A DNA stretch of 17,569 nucleotides from Nitrospinota bacterium. GTDB taxonomy: Bacteria > Nitrospinota > Nitrospinia > JACRGO01. Of the stretch, positions 1-6,915 are shown piece after piece. The position numbers and the translations under genes were made by a program. The DNA lies in the NCBI GenBank assembly GCA_016212295.1, contig JACRGO010000142.1, positions 1-17,569 of the forward strand, in the 5' to 3' direction. The notes under the pieces are model-generated. The model was not told the origin of the DNA. It saw nothing but the letters and a program-made list of their open reading frames with translations, and made no database searches. How positions within the stretch are numbered: position 1 is the stretch's first letter; every line of letters begins with the position of its first letter.

Positions 1-17
1 ATTTGTTTAATGTCCAT
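1..17 (-). CDS. 5' end of an unidentified gene running off the left edge
   Basis: Only five codons are inside the window (Met-Asp-Ile-Lys-Gln), so no product can be named. The call rests on its upstream signals read on the minus strand. A strong Shine-Dalgarno GGAGGA (22-27) lies 4 nt before the ATG, and a good sigma70 promoter lies at 51-79. The start is therefore inferred from regulation, not from protein similarity. Confidence 0.5.
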
Positions 18-50
18 ACTGTCCTCCAAGATTAGACGCTAATGAAGAAC

Positions 51-79
51 ACTATACCCCATTCGCGGTTCAATGTCCA
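51..79 (-). promoter_or_regulatory. sigma70-type promoter for the left-edge minus-strand gene
   Basis: On the minus strand the -35 is TGGACA (74-79, 5 of 6 consensus) and the -10 is TATAGT (51-56, 5 of 6), with a 17-nt spacer. Transcription would begin near 44, giving a leader of about 27 nt that contains the GGAGGA site. Confidence 0.55.
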
Positions 80-272
80 GGAGTCGATGGTTCTCTCTTA
101 TATATCAGTGAGATAGGGAAAAGAACAAATTCACCCTGGCTCGATGCGGCCAACCCTGCGCCAAGGAATACGCATGCCCGGAGGAAACTTGAAAAGTAGG
201 CCTCTTTCCTTTAGGATGAAAACAGGTTGTTAAAGGAAAGCTTGGCAAAAAAAGCACAAAGTGGAAATCTTA
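80..272. other. intergenic stretch, no gene seen
   Basis: No convincing coding frame or known RNA was found here. The one structure is a stem-loop with perfect 10-bp arms, CTTTCCTTTA (204-213) and TAAAGGAAAG (231-240), and a 17-nt loop. It is followed by sequence containing an A-run rather than a T-run, so it is not a clear plus-strand terminator. A minus-strand terminator role is possible but unproven. Confidence 0.4.
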
Positions 273-456
273 ACACACCCCGGCCTTCGACCACCCCTCT
301 CAAGAGGGGAATTTATAGGCGCCGGCGCCCTTTCAATATGGGGTTAAGGAGTAAGGCGTCGCGGCAAACCGCGGGAAATCATACCGCCGGCGATTAAAAA
401 TTTTTTCCTCTGAAAAATTCCCCTCTTGAGAGGGGTGGCCGAAGGCCGGGGTGTGT
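273..456. repeat. 184-bp palindromic (MITE-like) element with 42-bp inverted ends
   Basis: The arms at 273-314 and 415-456 are inverted copies matching at 41 of 42 positions. Each arm holds its own small hairpin (CCCCTCTCAAGAGGGG or CCCCTCTTGAGAGGGG) and the CCGGCCTTCG/CGAAGGCCGG motif. The 100-bp core has no gene but contains the perfect 12-bp palindrome GGCGCCGGCGCC (318-329). I saw no clear target-site duplication. From memory, similar GAGAGGGGTGGCCGAAGGCCGG repeats are dispersed in many bacterial genomes; no search was run. Confidence 0.8.
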
Positions 457-553
457 CAGCGGGCTTCTTATTGCAACCGCATGTTTGCTTTTCAGGGTAA
501 ACGTTTTTTTCAAGACAGCTTCTTAAGATTCGGATTTTGTCATTTGAAAATTT

Positions 554-1345
554 ATGTCCGATAGAGAACTTCTGAGGCTTATGTTTTTGGCATGGGGATT
601 TTTGTCCTTATGCCTTTTGTGCGTCCAGCTTTTCATTACCAGGCGGTTTTTAAGGAAAATGGAAATTGCCCTCGGACCAAAGCTCAAGCGCAAACGCATA
701 AAAAACGCCTTGAGAAAAAAAGATTCCGCCATGGTCGCCTTCGATGGAAAAAATGAGGCCTTTTATTGGAACGGGAATTTTGAAGAGAGCAAGGCCATGT
801 ATTCCATTAACGCGGAAACAGGTTACGCCTGCCTGAAGCTGGAAAAGGAGGGCGCGGCCCTGAATATTTACCAATACGAACGCGATATTTTCGAATCACG
901 CATAACCTCGATGGTGCCCTATAAACTGGAACTCAATGGGAGGACCGTTTACAACACAAGCCTGCTGAAGGAATCCGGGGAAAAAAAACTTATTTACGAG
1001 ATTTTGAAGGATTACTTCAAGAGAGGGGTAAAGCGGAACGCCGAGTTCCTCAGTCCGGAATCCCAGGAATCCATAAACGCCCTTATTTTTGGATATCATA
1101 CCTTTCAAAGATTCAAGGCATATATAAAGGAATCTTATCCGGATTTTTGCCAGGAGATCGAAAATTATAAAAGGAGATCCCTTAAGGATAGCCTGTCCCT
1201 GTTTCAACCCGGGGAGAAGACCGAAGACGAACTGGAGATAGAAATCAAGAAGGCCGTCTTCGAGGAGGATTACGAAAGGGCGGCCCGAATCCGCGACCAG
1301 TTAAAAAAGCTCAACCAGCCCGGGAGCCCCAAGAGCATGGATTAA
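554..1345 (+). CDS. membrane-anchored hypothetical protein with a C-terminal UVR motif
   Basis: This is a 263-residue protein. An N-terminal hydrophobic helix (about residues 9-29) is followed by a very basic stretch (about 30-57), which predicts a single-pass anchor with the bulk in the cytoplasm. I do not recognise the middle region (about 60-215). Residues about 225-254 match the UVR helical hairpin seen at the C-terminus of UvrB, in UvrC and in McsA-type proteins: acidic start, then VFEEDYERAARIRDQLKKL. UVR motifs mediate protein-protein contacts such as UvrB-UvrC, so a scaffold or adaptor role is possible but inferred. No strong ribosome binding site precedes the ATG at 554. ATG 581 is an alternative start that would leave a shorter helix. 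It lies alone between the palindromic element and tkt. Confidence 0.75.
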   Translation: MSDRELLRLMFLAWGFLSLCLLCVQLFITRRFLRKMEIALGPKLKRKRIKNALRKKDSAMVAFDGKNEAFYWNGNFEESKAMYSINAETGYACLKLEKEGAALNIYQYERDIFESRITSMVPYKLELNGRTVYNTSLLKESGEKKLIYEILKDYFKRGVKRNAEFLSPESQESINALIFGYHTFQRFKAYIKESYPDFCQEIENYKRRSLKDSLSLFQPGEKTEDELEIEIKKAVFEEDYERAARIRDQLKKLNQPGSPKSMD

Positions 1346-1449
1346 AAGGCGGCTTACTCAGTCAGAAGAACACCTCCCTTTCATTTTTCTTCGTCATCCA
1401 TGCGCGGGAACGGGTTTATTAAACCAGGTTTTCGCCCCAAAAACTTCAT

Positions 1450-1479
1450 TTGAAACCAAATTCCAAAAAATGTTAGACT
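1450..1479 (+). promoter_or_regulatory. possible promoter upstream of tkt
   Basis: TTGAAA (1450-1455) and TAGACT (1474-1479) are separated by 18 nt in the 244-bp gap before tkt. The -10 match is only 4 of 6. The remainder of the gap (1346-1589) shows no gene or other clear structure. Confidence 0.3.
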
Positions 1480-1589
1480 TGGGTACACTTCTCAAAATTA
1501 AGCGTCCCGCAAACCTCATGGCGCTGCATGGCCGCAAGCCCTTCTTGTAAAAAACTTAAACCATTAAAATCCAGGAAGAACTCAAAAAA

Positions 1590-3470
1590 ATGAACGAGCA
1601 AATTGAAAAGCTGAAGGATTTAACAAAGGTTCTCAGGGGAGATATTTTAAAAATGCTCTACAAGGCCCAGTCGGGCCATACAGGAGGCTCCCTCTCCTGC
1701 GTGGAGATACTGGCCGCGCTCTTTTTTTACAAAATGAAATATTTCCCCGACAACCCTCAATGGCCGAACCGGGACAAATTCATCATGTCCAAGGGACATG
1801 GGGCGCCTGCCCTTTATGCTGCGTTGGGGAGAAGCGGATATTTTGACGTAAAGGAATTCGACAGCCTCCGGAAATTAGGTTCCATATTAAGAGGCCATCC
1901 ATACAGTAAGGCGACCCCCGGCGTGGAAGTCTGTTCCGGCTCCCTGGGCCAGGGATTGTCCCAGGCCAACGGCTTGGCCCTTGCCGCCAGGCTGGACAAC
2001 AGAAAGACCAGGGTTTATGTGCTGCTGGGCGACGGCGAGCTCCAGGAGGGACAAGTATGGGAGGCGGCCATGACCTCTGTCCATCATAAAATAGACACTA
2101 TTTGCTGTATCGTGGACAACAACGGCCTGCAGATCGATGGAAAGGTGGCCGACATAAAGTCAGTGGCGCCTATCACGGCCAAATGGAAATCCTTCGGCTG
2201 GAACACCCTGGAAGTGGATGGGCATGACCTGGAGGAAATCATCCATGCCCTGGATAAGGCGGAAGAAACCAAGGGCGCGCCGACCTTGATCCTGGCCAAT
2301 ACGGTCAAGGGAAAAGGCGTCTCCGTCATGGAGGGAAAGGCCGGCTACCACGGGGTCGCCCCATCCTGGGACGAACTTCAAATGGCGGCCAGGGAAATAG
2401 GTTTTGCGCTGGACGAAAGCGAATACCCAAAACCGGCCCCGCCAATAAAAAAAGGCCCTGCCGTGGAATTGCTCGGCACCAGGGAAATGTATGGCCAGAC
2501 ATTAGCGGAGTTGGGGGCTGAAAATCCCGATATAGTGGTATTGGACGCGGACCTTTCGGGCTCGACCAAGTCCAACAGCTTCGGGAAAAAATTCCCGGAC
2601 CGGTTTTTTAACATGGGCGTCGCGGAGCAGGACATGATGGGCACGGCCGCCGGCTTTGCCGCCGCCGGGAAGACAGCCTTCGCCAGCACCTTCGCCATCT
2701 TCGCGACAGGCAGGGCATGGGAACAGGTGCGGCAGGCGATCGCGTTTCCAGGATTCAACGTGAAGATCGTGGCCAGCCACGGCGGATTGACCGTGGGAGA
2801 GGACGGCGCCTCGCATCAGGCCCTGGAGGACATCGGCCTTATGAGGGGCCTGCCAAATATGCGGGTCATTGTTCCAGCGGACGGATACGAAGCCGCCGCC
2901 GCTGTCCGCGAGGCGGTTCGCCTGGACGGTCCGGTCTATATCAGGACCTCAAGGGAAAAATTCCCGGTGCTCTACAATAAGGACCATAAATTCACCCTGG
3001 GCAAGGCCGTTGTTCAAAGAAAAGGGAAGGACATGGCCATTATAGCCATAGGCCTCATGGTTCACTCCGCCTTGGAGGCCGCGACGATTCTGGACGCCGA
3101 GGGCATTCAATGCACGGTCATAAATTCCTCCTCGGTCAAACCGTTGGACGTGGATACAATAGTGGAAGCCGCGCGTGAAACCGGGGCGGTGATTACAGTG
3201 GAAGAGCATTCCATTTATAACGGCCTGGGAAGCGCGGTGGCCGAGGCCCTGTCCGAGGAGTGTCCGGTCCCCATGAAAAGGATAGGCGTCATGGACCTGT
3301 TTGGCATGACCGGAGCGCCCCATGCCCTTTTAGAGAGATATGGTCTTACGCCCTCCGCCATAGCGGACCAGGTCCGGGATTTATTTTCAAAAAAAAACGG
3401 CAAAACTTCCGCGGCAGGCGAAATAATGTTCGCCGAGAATGAGGTGGAAGCCGAGTCCTTGGTCTCCTGA
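1590..3470 (+). CDS. tkt: transketolase
   Basis: This thiamine-diphosphate enzyme moves two-carbon ketol units between sugar phosphates in the pentose phosphate and Calvin-type pathways. The chain is 626 residues and holds all three domains. The N-terminal PP domain has GHTGG (29-33), SKGHGAP (68-74), GHP (102-104), SLGQG (118-122) and the cofactor motif starting GDG (147-149) and ending NN (177-178). The pyrimidine domain (about 295-460) carries the catalytic glutamate in GVAEQD (E346). A C-terminal domain (about 470-600) follows, then an acidic tail to 626. Length is slightly below the roughly 660 of E. coli TktA. The start is supported by AGGAAG at 1573-1578. Its stop overlaps the ftsE start by 1 nt, so it may be the head of the ftsEX operon. 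DXS is excluded by overall motif order and the transketolase-like C-terminus. Confidence 0.95.
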   Translation: MNEQIEKLKDLTKVLRGDILKMLYKAQSGHTGGSLSCVEILAALFFYKMKYFPDNPQWPNRDKFIMSKGHGAPALYAALGRSGYFDVKEFDSLRKLGSILRGHPYSKATPGVEVCSGSLGQGLSQANGLALAARLDNRKTRVYVLLGDGELQEGQVWEAAMTSVHHKIDTICCIVDNNGLQIDGKVADIKSVAPITAKWKSFGWNTLEVDGHDLEEIIHALDKAEETKGAPTLILANTVKGKGVSVMEGKAGYHGVAPSWDELQMAAREIGFALDESEYPKPAPPIKKGPAVELLGTREMYGQTLAELGAENPDIVVLDADLSGSTKSNSFGKKFPDRFFNMGVAEQDMMGTAAGFAAAGKTAFASTFAIFATGRAWEQVRQAIAFPGFNVKIVASHGGLTVGEDGASHQALEDIGLMRGLPNMRVIVPADGYEAAAAVREAVRLDGPVYIRTSREKFPVLYNKDHKFTLGKAVVQRKGKDMAIIAIGLMVHSALEAATILDAEGIQCTVINSSSVKPLDVDTIVEAARETGAVITVEEHSIYNGLGSAVAEALSEECPVPMKRIGVMDLFGMTGAPHALLERYGLTPSAIADQVRDLFSKKNGKTSAAGEIMFAENEVEAESLVS

Positions 3471-4129
3471 TGATCCAGATTTTTCATCTACAAAAAACCT
3501 ACGAGGGAAACAACATCCCCGCGCTGAGCGAAATCAACCTGCATATCCAAAAAGGTGAGTTTTGCTACCTCTGCGGTCCCAGCGGCGCCGGGAAGTCCAC
3601 GCTAATGAAGATCCTCATGAAGATGGAAAACTATAACCAGGGCCAGATCCTGATCCAGGGAATGAACCTGGCCAAGATAAAGGAGTCCAAAATACCTTAT
3701 CTCCGGCGGGAAATCGGGGTCGTGTTTCAAGATTTTAAGCTCCTGAACAGAAAAACGGTTTTTGACAATATAGCCTTTCCCCAGGAAGTGGTGGGAAAGC
3801 CCAGGAATGAAATCAAAAAGAAGACCTGGGAACTTCTAAAATATATCGGACTGGCCCATAAAAAGGACGCTTACCCGCTCCGCCTTTCCGGGGGGGAGCA
3901 GCAGCGGGTGGCCATAGCAAGGGCCCTGGCCAATGACCCCTCCATCCTTTTGGCCGACGAACCAATGGGGAATCTGGACGAGGAAATCTCAATGGAGATA
4001 ATGGGCCTGTTTGAGAGGGCCAATCAATACGGCGCCACTGTTTTATTGGCGACCCATAACCTTTCCCTGACAAGACGAGTCATGCATCGAAAAATCGTGT
4101 TGGAGAGGGGAAAGCTCCTTGCGTCCTGA
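3470..4129 (+). CDS. ftsE: cell-division ATP-binding protein FtsE
   Basis: FtsE is the cytoplasmic ATPase of the FtsEX complex, which sits at the septum and couples ATP hydrolysis to activation of cell-wall hydrolases. All ABC motifs are present in the 219 residues: Walker [10 protein letters not shown] (36-44), Q-loop Gln87 in VVFQDF, signature LSGGEQQ (139-145), Walker B ILLADEP (159-165) and H-loop His196. Length is typical of FtsE (about 220). The ATG shares its A with the last base of the tkt TGA stop, and its own stop overlaps the ftsX ATG in the same way, so translation of tkt, ftsE and ftsX is probably coupled. The partner ftsX follows directly, which distinguishes it from LolD- or MacB-type ATPases. 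Confidence 0.95.
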   Translation: MIQIFHLQKTYEGNNIPALSEINLHIQKGEFCYLCGPSGAGKSTLMKILMKMENYNQGQILIQGMNLAKIKESKIPYLRREIGVVFQDFKLLNRKTVFDNIAFPQEVVGKPRNEIKKKTWELLKYIGLAHKKDAYPLRLSGGEQQRVAIARALANDPSILLADEPMGNLDEEISMEIMGLFERANQYGATVLLATHNLSLTRRVMHRKIVLERGKLLAS

Positions 4130-5046
4130 TGCCGCCATTCCTGAAACAATCCCTTAAGACCTTTGCTGAAGCCGCCGCCAATATAAGGGACAACAAGGAA
4201 ACGTCCCTTATCGCCATATTCACCATCTCCGTCGCCATCACCATCCTCGGACTCTTCCTCCTGGTTTATTTCAATCTCAATAATGTCCTGCGCGGCTTGT
4301 CCGAAAAGCTGCAACTCGTTGTTTACCTTAAGGACGATATTCAGGAGAGCGGATTGAAGAAAGTGGAGGCCATGATCCGGGACGAGGAGAAAATCTGGAA
4401 ATGGGAATATCTCTCGAAGGACAACGCGTTAAGGGCCTTCAGGGAAAAACTCAAGGACAAAAGCGCCATACTGGAGGGCCTGGACGCCAACCCTCTGCCC
4501 GCCTCATTCAATATTTATTTCAAGGAAGGTTACAGGAATTACGAGGAGATCAAGCTTCTGGCCGGGAAATTCAGCGCCGCCCAGGGAGTGGAGGACGTGG
4601 ATTACGGCGGCGGCTGGATACTTCGCTTTGAGGCCGCCATTTTTTTCCTGAAGATTTTCATCACGGCCGTGGGAGGATTGCTGGCGCTGGGGCTTATAAC
4701 CATTATTTCCAACACGGTCCGCCTGTCGGTCTATTCCCGCCATGACGAAATTGAGATAAAGAAGCTGGTGGGCGCAACCAGATGGTTCATCCAGGCCCCA
4801 TTTTTGGTGGAGGGGATCATTCAGGGCATGGCCGGGGTCGTTTTTTACTTGGGCGTTCTTATCATTTTTTAAGGCTATTTTTTGGTCAGACTGGCTTCCG
4901 GTTCCCAGCTTTTGATGGGGGTTAACGTGGTGTTTCTCCCTGGCAAGGTTATTCTTTTGCTGGTCTTGTTAGGAGCTTTGGTGGGAGGAACGGGAAGCCT
5001 TTTGTCATTAAGAAAACTCATGCGGTTTGATAAACCGATGCAGTGA
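4129..5046 (+). pseudogene. ftsX: ftsX, interrupted by an in-frame TAA before its last membrane helix
   Basis: FtsX is the membrane partner of FtsE; its periplasmic loop binds the hydrolase activator EnvC. Residues 1-247 show TM1 (about 26-49), the periplasmic domain (about 50-165), TM2 (about 169-193), the conserved cytoplasmic segment with VRLSVYSRHDEIEIKKLVGA (197-216) and part of TM3. A TAA at 4870-4872 then ends the frame. Reading on in the same frame gives 57 more codons to a TGA at 5044-5046. They encode a typical FtsX ending: a hydrophobic helix (VILLLVLLGALVGG) then SLLSLRKLM. Full length would be about 305 positions, normal for FtsX. The stop therefore removes TM4. It could be a true nonsense mutation or a consensus error: two T6 runs lie at 4865-4870 and 4878-4883. 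As written, the open product is 4129-4872. Confidence 0.85.
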
Positions 5047-5142
5047 AATTGGTTCAATTAGTTTGATTCGTTTGATTGGTTTAGTTGGTTGGATTGGTTA
5101 AAACCAGTTGAACAAACTGGACCAATTGAACCAATTTAACGG
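5047..5142. repeat. hairpin repeat A with 9-bp periodic arms
   Basis: This begins at the base after the ftsX TGA. The left half is a degenerate tandem array with period 9 (TTCAATTAG, TTTGATTCG, TTTGATTGG, TTTAGTTGG, TTGGATTGG). The right half carries similar units in inverted orientation. The centre is GATTGGTTAAAACCA, shared exactly with hairpin B at 5613-5714. It is also placed to act as a hairpin downstream of the minus-strand DUF1640-like gene that ends at 5146. Confidence 0.8.
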
Positions 5143-5145
5143 TTT

Positions 5146-5535
5146 TTAAGAAATGAAAAATGCCTTCAAGATAAGCGACATGACGCCTGCAAGCATGAAA
5201 CCGGTCATCCACTTGAGGACCAGTATCTCTTTCTCCAACCGGTTGATGTCGCCCTTTACCTCCTTTTCAAGCCGGCCTATGTCGCCTGTAATTCGTTTTT
5301 CAAGATCGCCCTTTACCGAGGCAAGATCGCCCTTTACCGAGGTAATATCGTTCTTTACAGAGGTAATATCGTTCTTTAACCCATTGATATCCCCCTTGGT
5401 GGCCAGGCTGGAATCCAATATTTCCGCCAGCATGTCCTTTTGGGCCTCGGCCTGGATTTCGGCCTGCTCTTGGGTAAAACCGGCGCTTTTAAGCTTTCTG
5501 GCGTATGCCAGGGTGTCAAAGGTGACAGTGGACAT
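5146..5535 (-). CDS. DUF1640/CCDC90-like coiled-coil protein with C-terminal membrane anchor
   Basis: The protein is 129 residues from ATG 5535. The N-terminus has the pattern TFDTLAYARKLKSAGFTQEQ followed by an acidic helix and ATKGDI, typical of small bacterial DUF1640 (CCDC90/MCUR1-like) proteins as I recall them. The middle is a heptad coiled coil with near-repeats DITSVKN, DITSVKG, DLASVKG. A hydrophobic C-terminal segment (WMTGFMLAGVMSLILKAFF) should anchor it in the inner membrane. Bacterial function is unknown. A TTG at 5544 would add three residues; ATG 5535 is preferred, although neither has a clear Shine-Dalgarno. It lies antisense between ftsX and envC, has its own consensus promoter at 5570-5599, and is flanked by hairpins A and B. 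Confidence 0.8.
   Translation of the reverse strand: MSTVTFDTLAYARKLKSAGFTQEQAEIQAEAQKDMLAEILDSSLATKGDINGLKNDITSVKNDITSVKGDLASVKGDLEKRITGDIGRLEKEVKGDINRLEKEILVLKWMTGFMLAGVMSLILKAFFIS
5304..5387. repeat. four tandem 21-bp units inside the coiled-coil gene
   Basis: Units at 5304-5324, 5325-5345, 5346-5366 and 5367-5387 each encode one heptad. Units 1 and 2 differ at one base and units 2 and 3 at a few; unit 4 is more degenerate. The unit is three turns of 7 codons, so copy-number change would lengthen or shorten the coiled coil without shifting frame. Confidence 0.8.
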
Positions 5536-5569
5536 TAGAATCAATCAGCTTTAAATTGTGGTCAATTGC

Positions 5570-5599
5570 ATTATATCCCTGGCGGAAAAATGTTGTCAA
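5570..5599 (-). promoter_or_regulatory. consensus sigma70 promoter of the DUF1640-like gene
   Basis: On the minus strand the -35 is TTGACA (5594-5599) and the -10 is TATAAT (5570-5575), both perfect, with an 18-nt spacer. The start point would be near 5563, giving a leader of about 28 nt to the ATG at 5535. This is the best promoter match in the window. Confidence 0.75.
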
Positions 5600-5612
5600 T
5601 GAAAAATTTCTG

Positions 5613-5714
5613 TTGGTTCAATTGGTTCCTGTTGGTTTAATTGGTTTGATTGGTTAAAACCAACTGAACCAATGTAACCAATAGAACCAGTGAAACCAAT
5701 CAAACCAATCAAAC
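5613..5714. repeat. hairpin repeat B with 9-bp periodic arms
   Basis: This is a second copy of the hairpin design. The left arm has units such as TTCAATTGG, TTTAATTGG and TTTGATTGG. The right arm, read in reverse complement, gives TTTGATTGG twice, then TTTCACTGG, TTCTATTGG, TTACATTGG and TTCAGTTGG. The core GATTGGTTAAAACCA is identical to hairpin A. It ends 14 nt before the envC ATG. Confidence 0.8.
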
Positions 5715-5728
5715 AAAAATCCTTAGCC

Positions 5729-6907
5729 ATGTCCATTTTAATTCGTCTTTATTTTGGGTCCCTTATTTCCGCCGCGCTTCTTTTTTCCCCCGTCCCCGCC
5801 CTTTTCGCCGCGCATCAGGATGACACCGCAAGCAAAATCGAGGCGGAAAAAAATGAGCTGGCGAAACTGAGAAAGGCCATGGAAGAGGAGAGGCAAAATA
5901 TCTCCGGCCTGGAGGACAAGGAAAAGTCCGTCCTTCAAAAGATCCAGGAGGTCTCCAGGAAATTGGACCTTCAAAAAAGAGAGGTCAGGGTCTGCGAGCG
6001 TTCCATTGCCCTGAATCAGATGGAGCTTAGTGAAAATGAAAAAAAACTGCGGGAAACTGAGGCCATCGCGGAAAACCAAAAAAAAATCCTGGCAAAGAGA
6101 GTCCGTTTTTTATATAAGGAAGGGGACCTCTCATACCTGAAGGCGGTTTTTTCCTCGGAGGGCTTGTCCGATCTGACCAGGCGCATAACTTACATGAAAT
6201 TGATCGCGGAGGCGGACGCGGATATGTTCAGGAAGATACTGGACAACAAGGAAAAGCTGGAAAAAATAAAGGCCCACCTCATTCAGGTAAATAACCAACT
6301 CGCTGTTTCCCAAAAGGAGATTTTGGGAAAAAAAGCTAAATACGAGGAGGAAAAGGAAGCCAAGAACCGTTTTCTTGGAGAAATACAGGAAAAAAAATCG
6401 CTTTACGAAAAATCCTTGAAGGAACTGGAGACCGCTTCCCTGGCATTGGAGGAATTGATAAGAAAATTGGGAGAGCCCGCTGGTGAGGACGCCTTAATGG
6501 AATTCGCCGGCCTTGGCTTTAACCTCCCGTGGCCGGTGAAGGGGGGGATCATTTCCAGCTTCGGAAAAGCGTATAATCCCGAATACCGGACCTCCACCTT
6601 CAACAATGGGATCGTGATAGGATCGGCCTTTTCTGAAAAGGTCCGGGCCATTGCCGGAGGCAAGGTCCTGTTCGCCGATTGGCTGAAGGGGTATGGGCGG
6701 TTATTGATAATTGGGCATGGGAAAGGTTATCATTCCTTATACGGGTATCTTGATGATTTTCTGGTTAAAGCCGGGGCGCCGGTTGAAAAGGGCCAAGTTA
6801 TTGGAGAGGTAGGAGACACCGGCTCCATGCGCGGCCCTTCCCTGTATCTTGAAATCCGTAAGCTTGGCAGGCCGGTGGATCCATCGCGGCTGCTTTCCAG
6901 GCAGTGA
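5729..6907 (+). CDS. envC: EnvC-type murein hydrolase activator (degenerate LytM/M23 domain)
   Basis: EnvC is periplasmic, binds the outer loop of FtsX and activates cell-wall amidases at the septum. From ATG 5729 the protein is 392 residues: a signal peptide (about 1-28, ending ALFAA), a long charged coiled coil (about 33-250) and a C-terminal LytM/M23 fold (about 266-388). The metal-binding residues are degraded. The usual H-x-G-x-D site reads NNGIVI (292-297) and the final H-x-H site reads LYLEI (372-376), while His335 in the GKGYH segment remains. This matches E. coli EnvC, a non-catalytic activator. A GTG at 5690 would extend the N-terminus with repeat-encoded KPIKPIK and is rejected because ATG 5729 directly opens a signal peptide. 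No clear Shine-Dalgarno precedes it. Confidence 0.9.
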   Translation: MSILIRLYFGSLISAALLFSPVPALFAAHQDDTASKIEAEKNELAKLRKAMEEERQNISGLEDKEKSVLQKIQEVSRKLDLQKREVRVCERSIALNQMELSENEKKLRETEAIAENQKKILAKRVRFLYKEGDLSYLKAVFSSEGLSDLTRRITYMKLIAEADADMFRKILDNKEKLEKIKAHLIQVNNQLAVSQKEILGKKAKYEEEKEAKNRFLGEIQEKKSLYEKSLKELETASLALEELIRKLGEPAGEDALMEFAGLGFNLPWPVKGGIISSFGKAYNPEYRTSTFNNGIVIGSAFSEKVRAIAGGKVLFADWLKGYGRLLIIGHGKGYHSLYGYLDDFLVKAGAPVEKGQVIGEVGDTGSMRGPSLYLEIRKLGRPVDPSRLLSRQ

Positions 6908-6915
6908 AAAAAATT

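Larger units (their letters stand above)
5047..5714. mobile_element. putative hairpin-flanked cassette carrying a DUF1640-like gene
   Basis: Two related palindromes, A (5047-5142) and B (5613-5714), bracket a single minus-strand gene and its promoter. The block fits exactly between the ftsX stop and the envC start, two genes normally close together in one operon, and the cargo is antisense to that operon. This suggests insertion of a small self-contained unit. No transposase, integrase or target duplication was seen, so mobility is inferred from architecture only. A host repeat region that happens to flank the gene is the alternative. Confidence 0.4.

Noticed and set aside
174-200. GGAGGAAA-like segment resembling part of RNase P RNA
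   Set aside because: The surrounding conserved helices and other RNase P motifs are missing; it is likely chance.
4862-4885. Programmed frameshift or recoding at the ftsX stop
   Set aside because: The downstream frame is the same as the upstream one, so a single frameshift cannot restore it, and no -1 slippery heptamer is in register.
5153-5554. Plus-strand open frame opposite the DUF1640-like gene
   Set aside because: The minus strand has the coherent coiled coil, membrane helix and consensus promoter; the plus frame is a repetitive mirror of the 21-bp units.
5047-5714. CRISPR-like repeats
   Set aside because: The units are degenerate 9-mers in converging orientation without unique spacers, and no cas genes are present.
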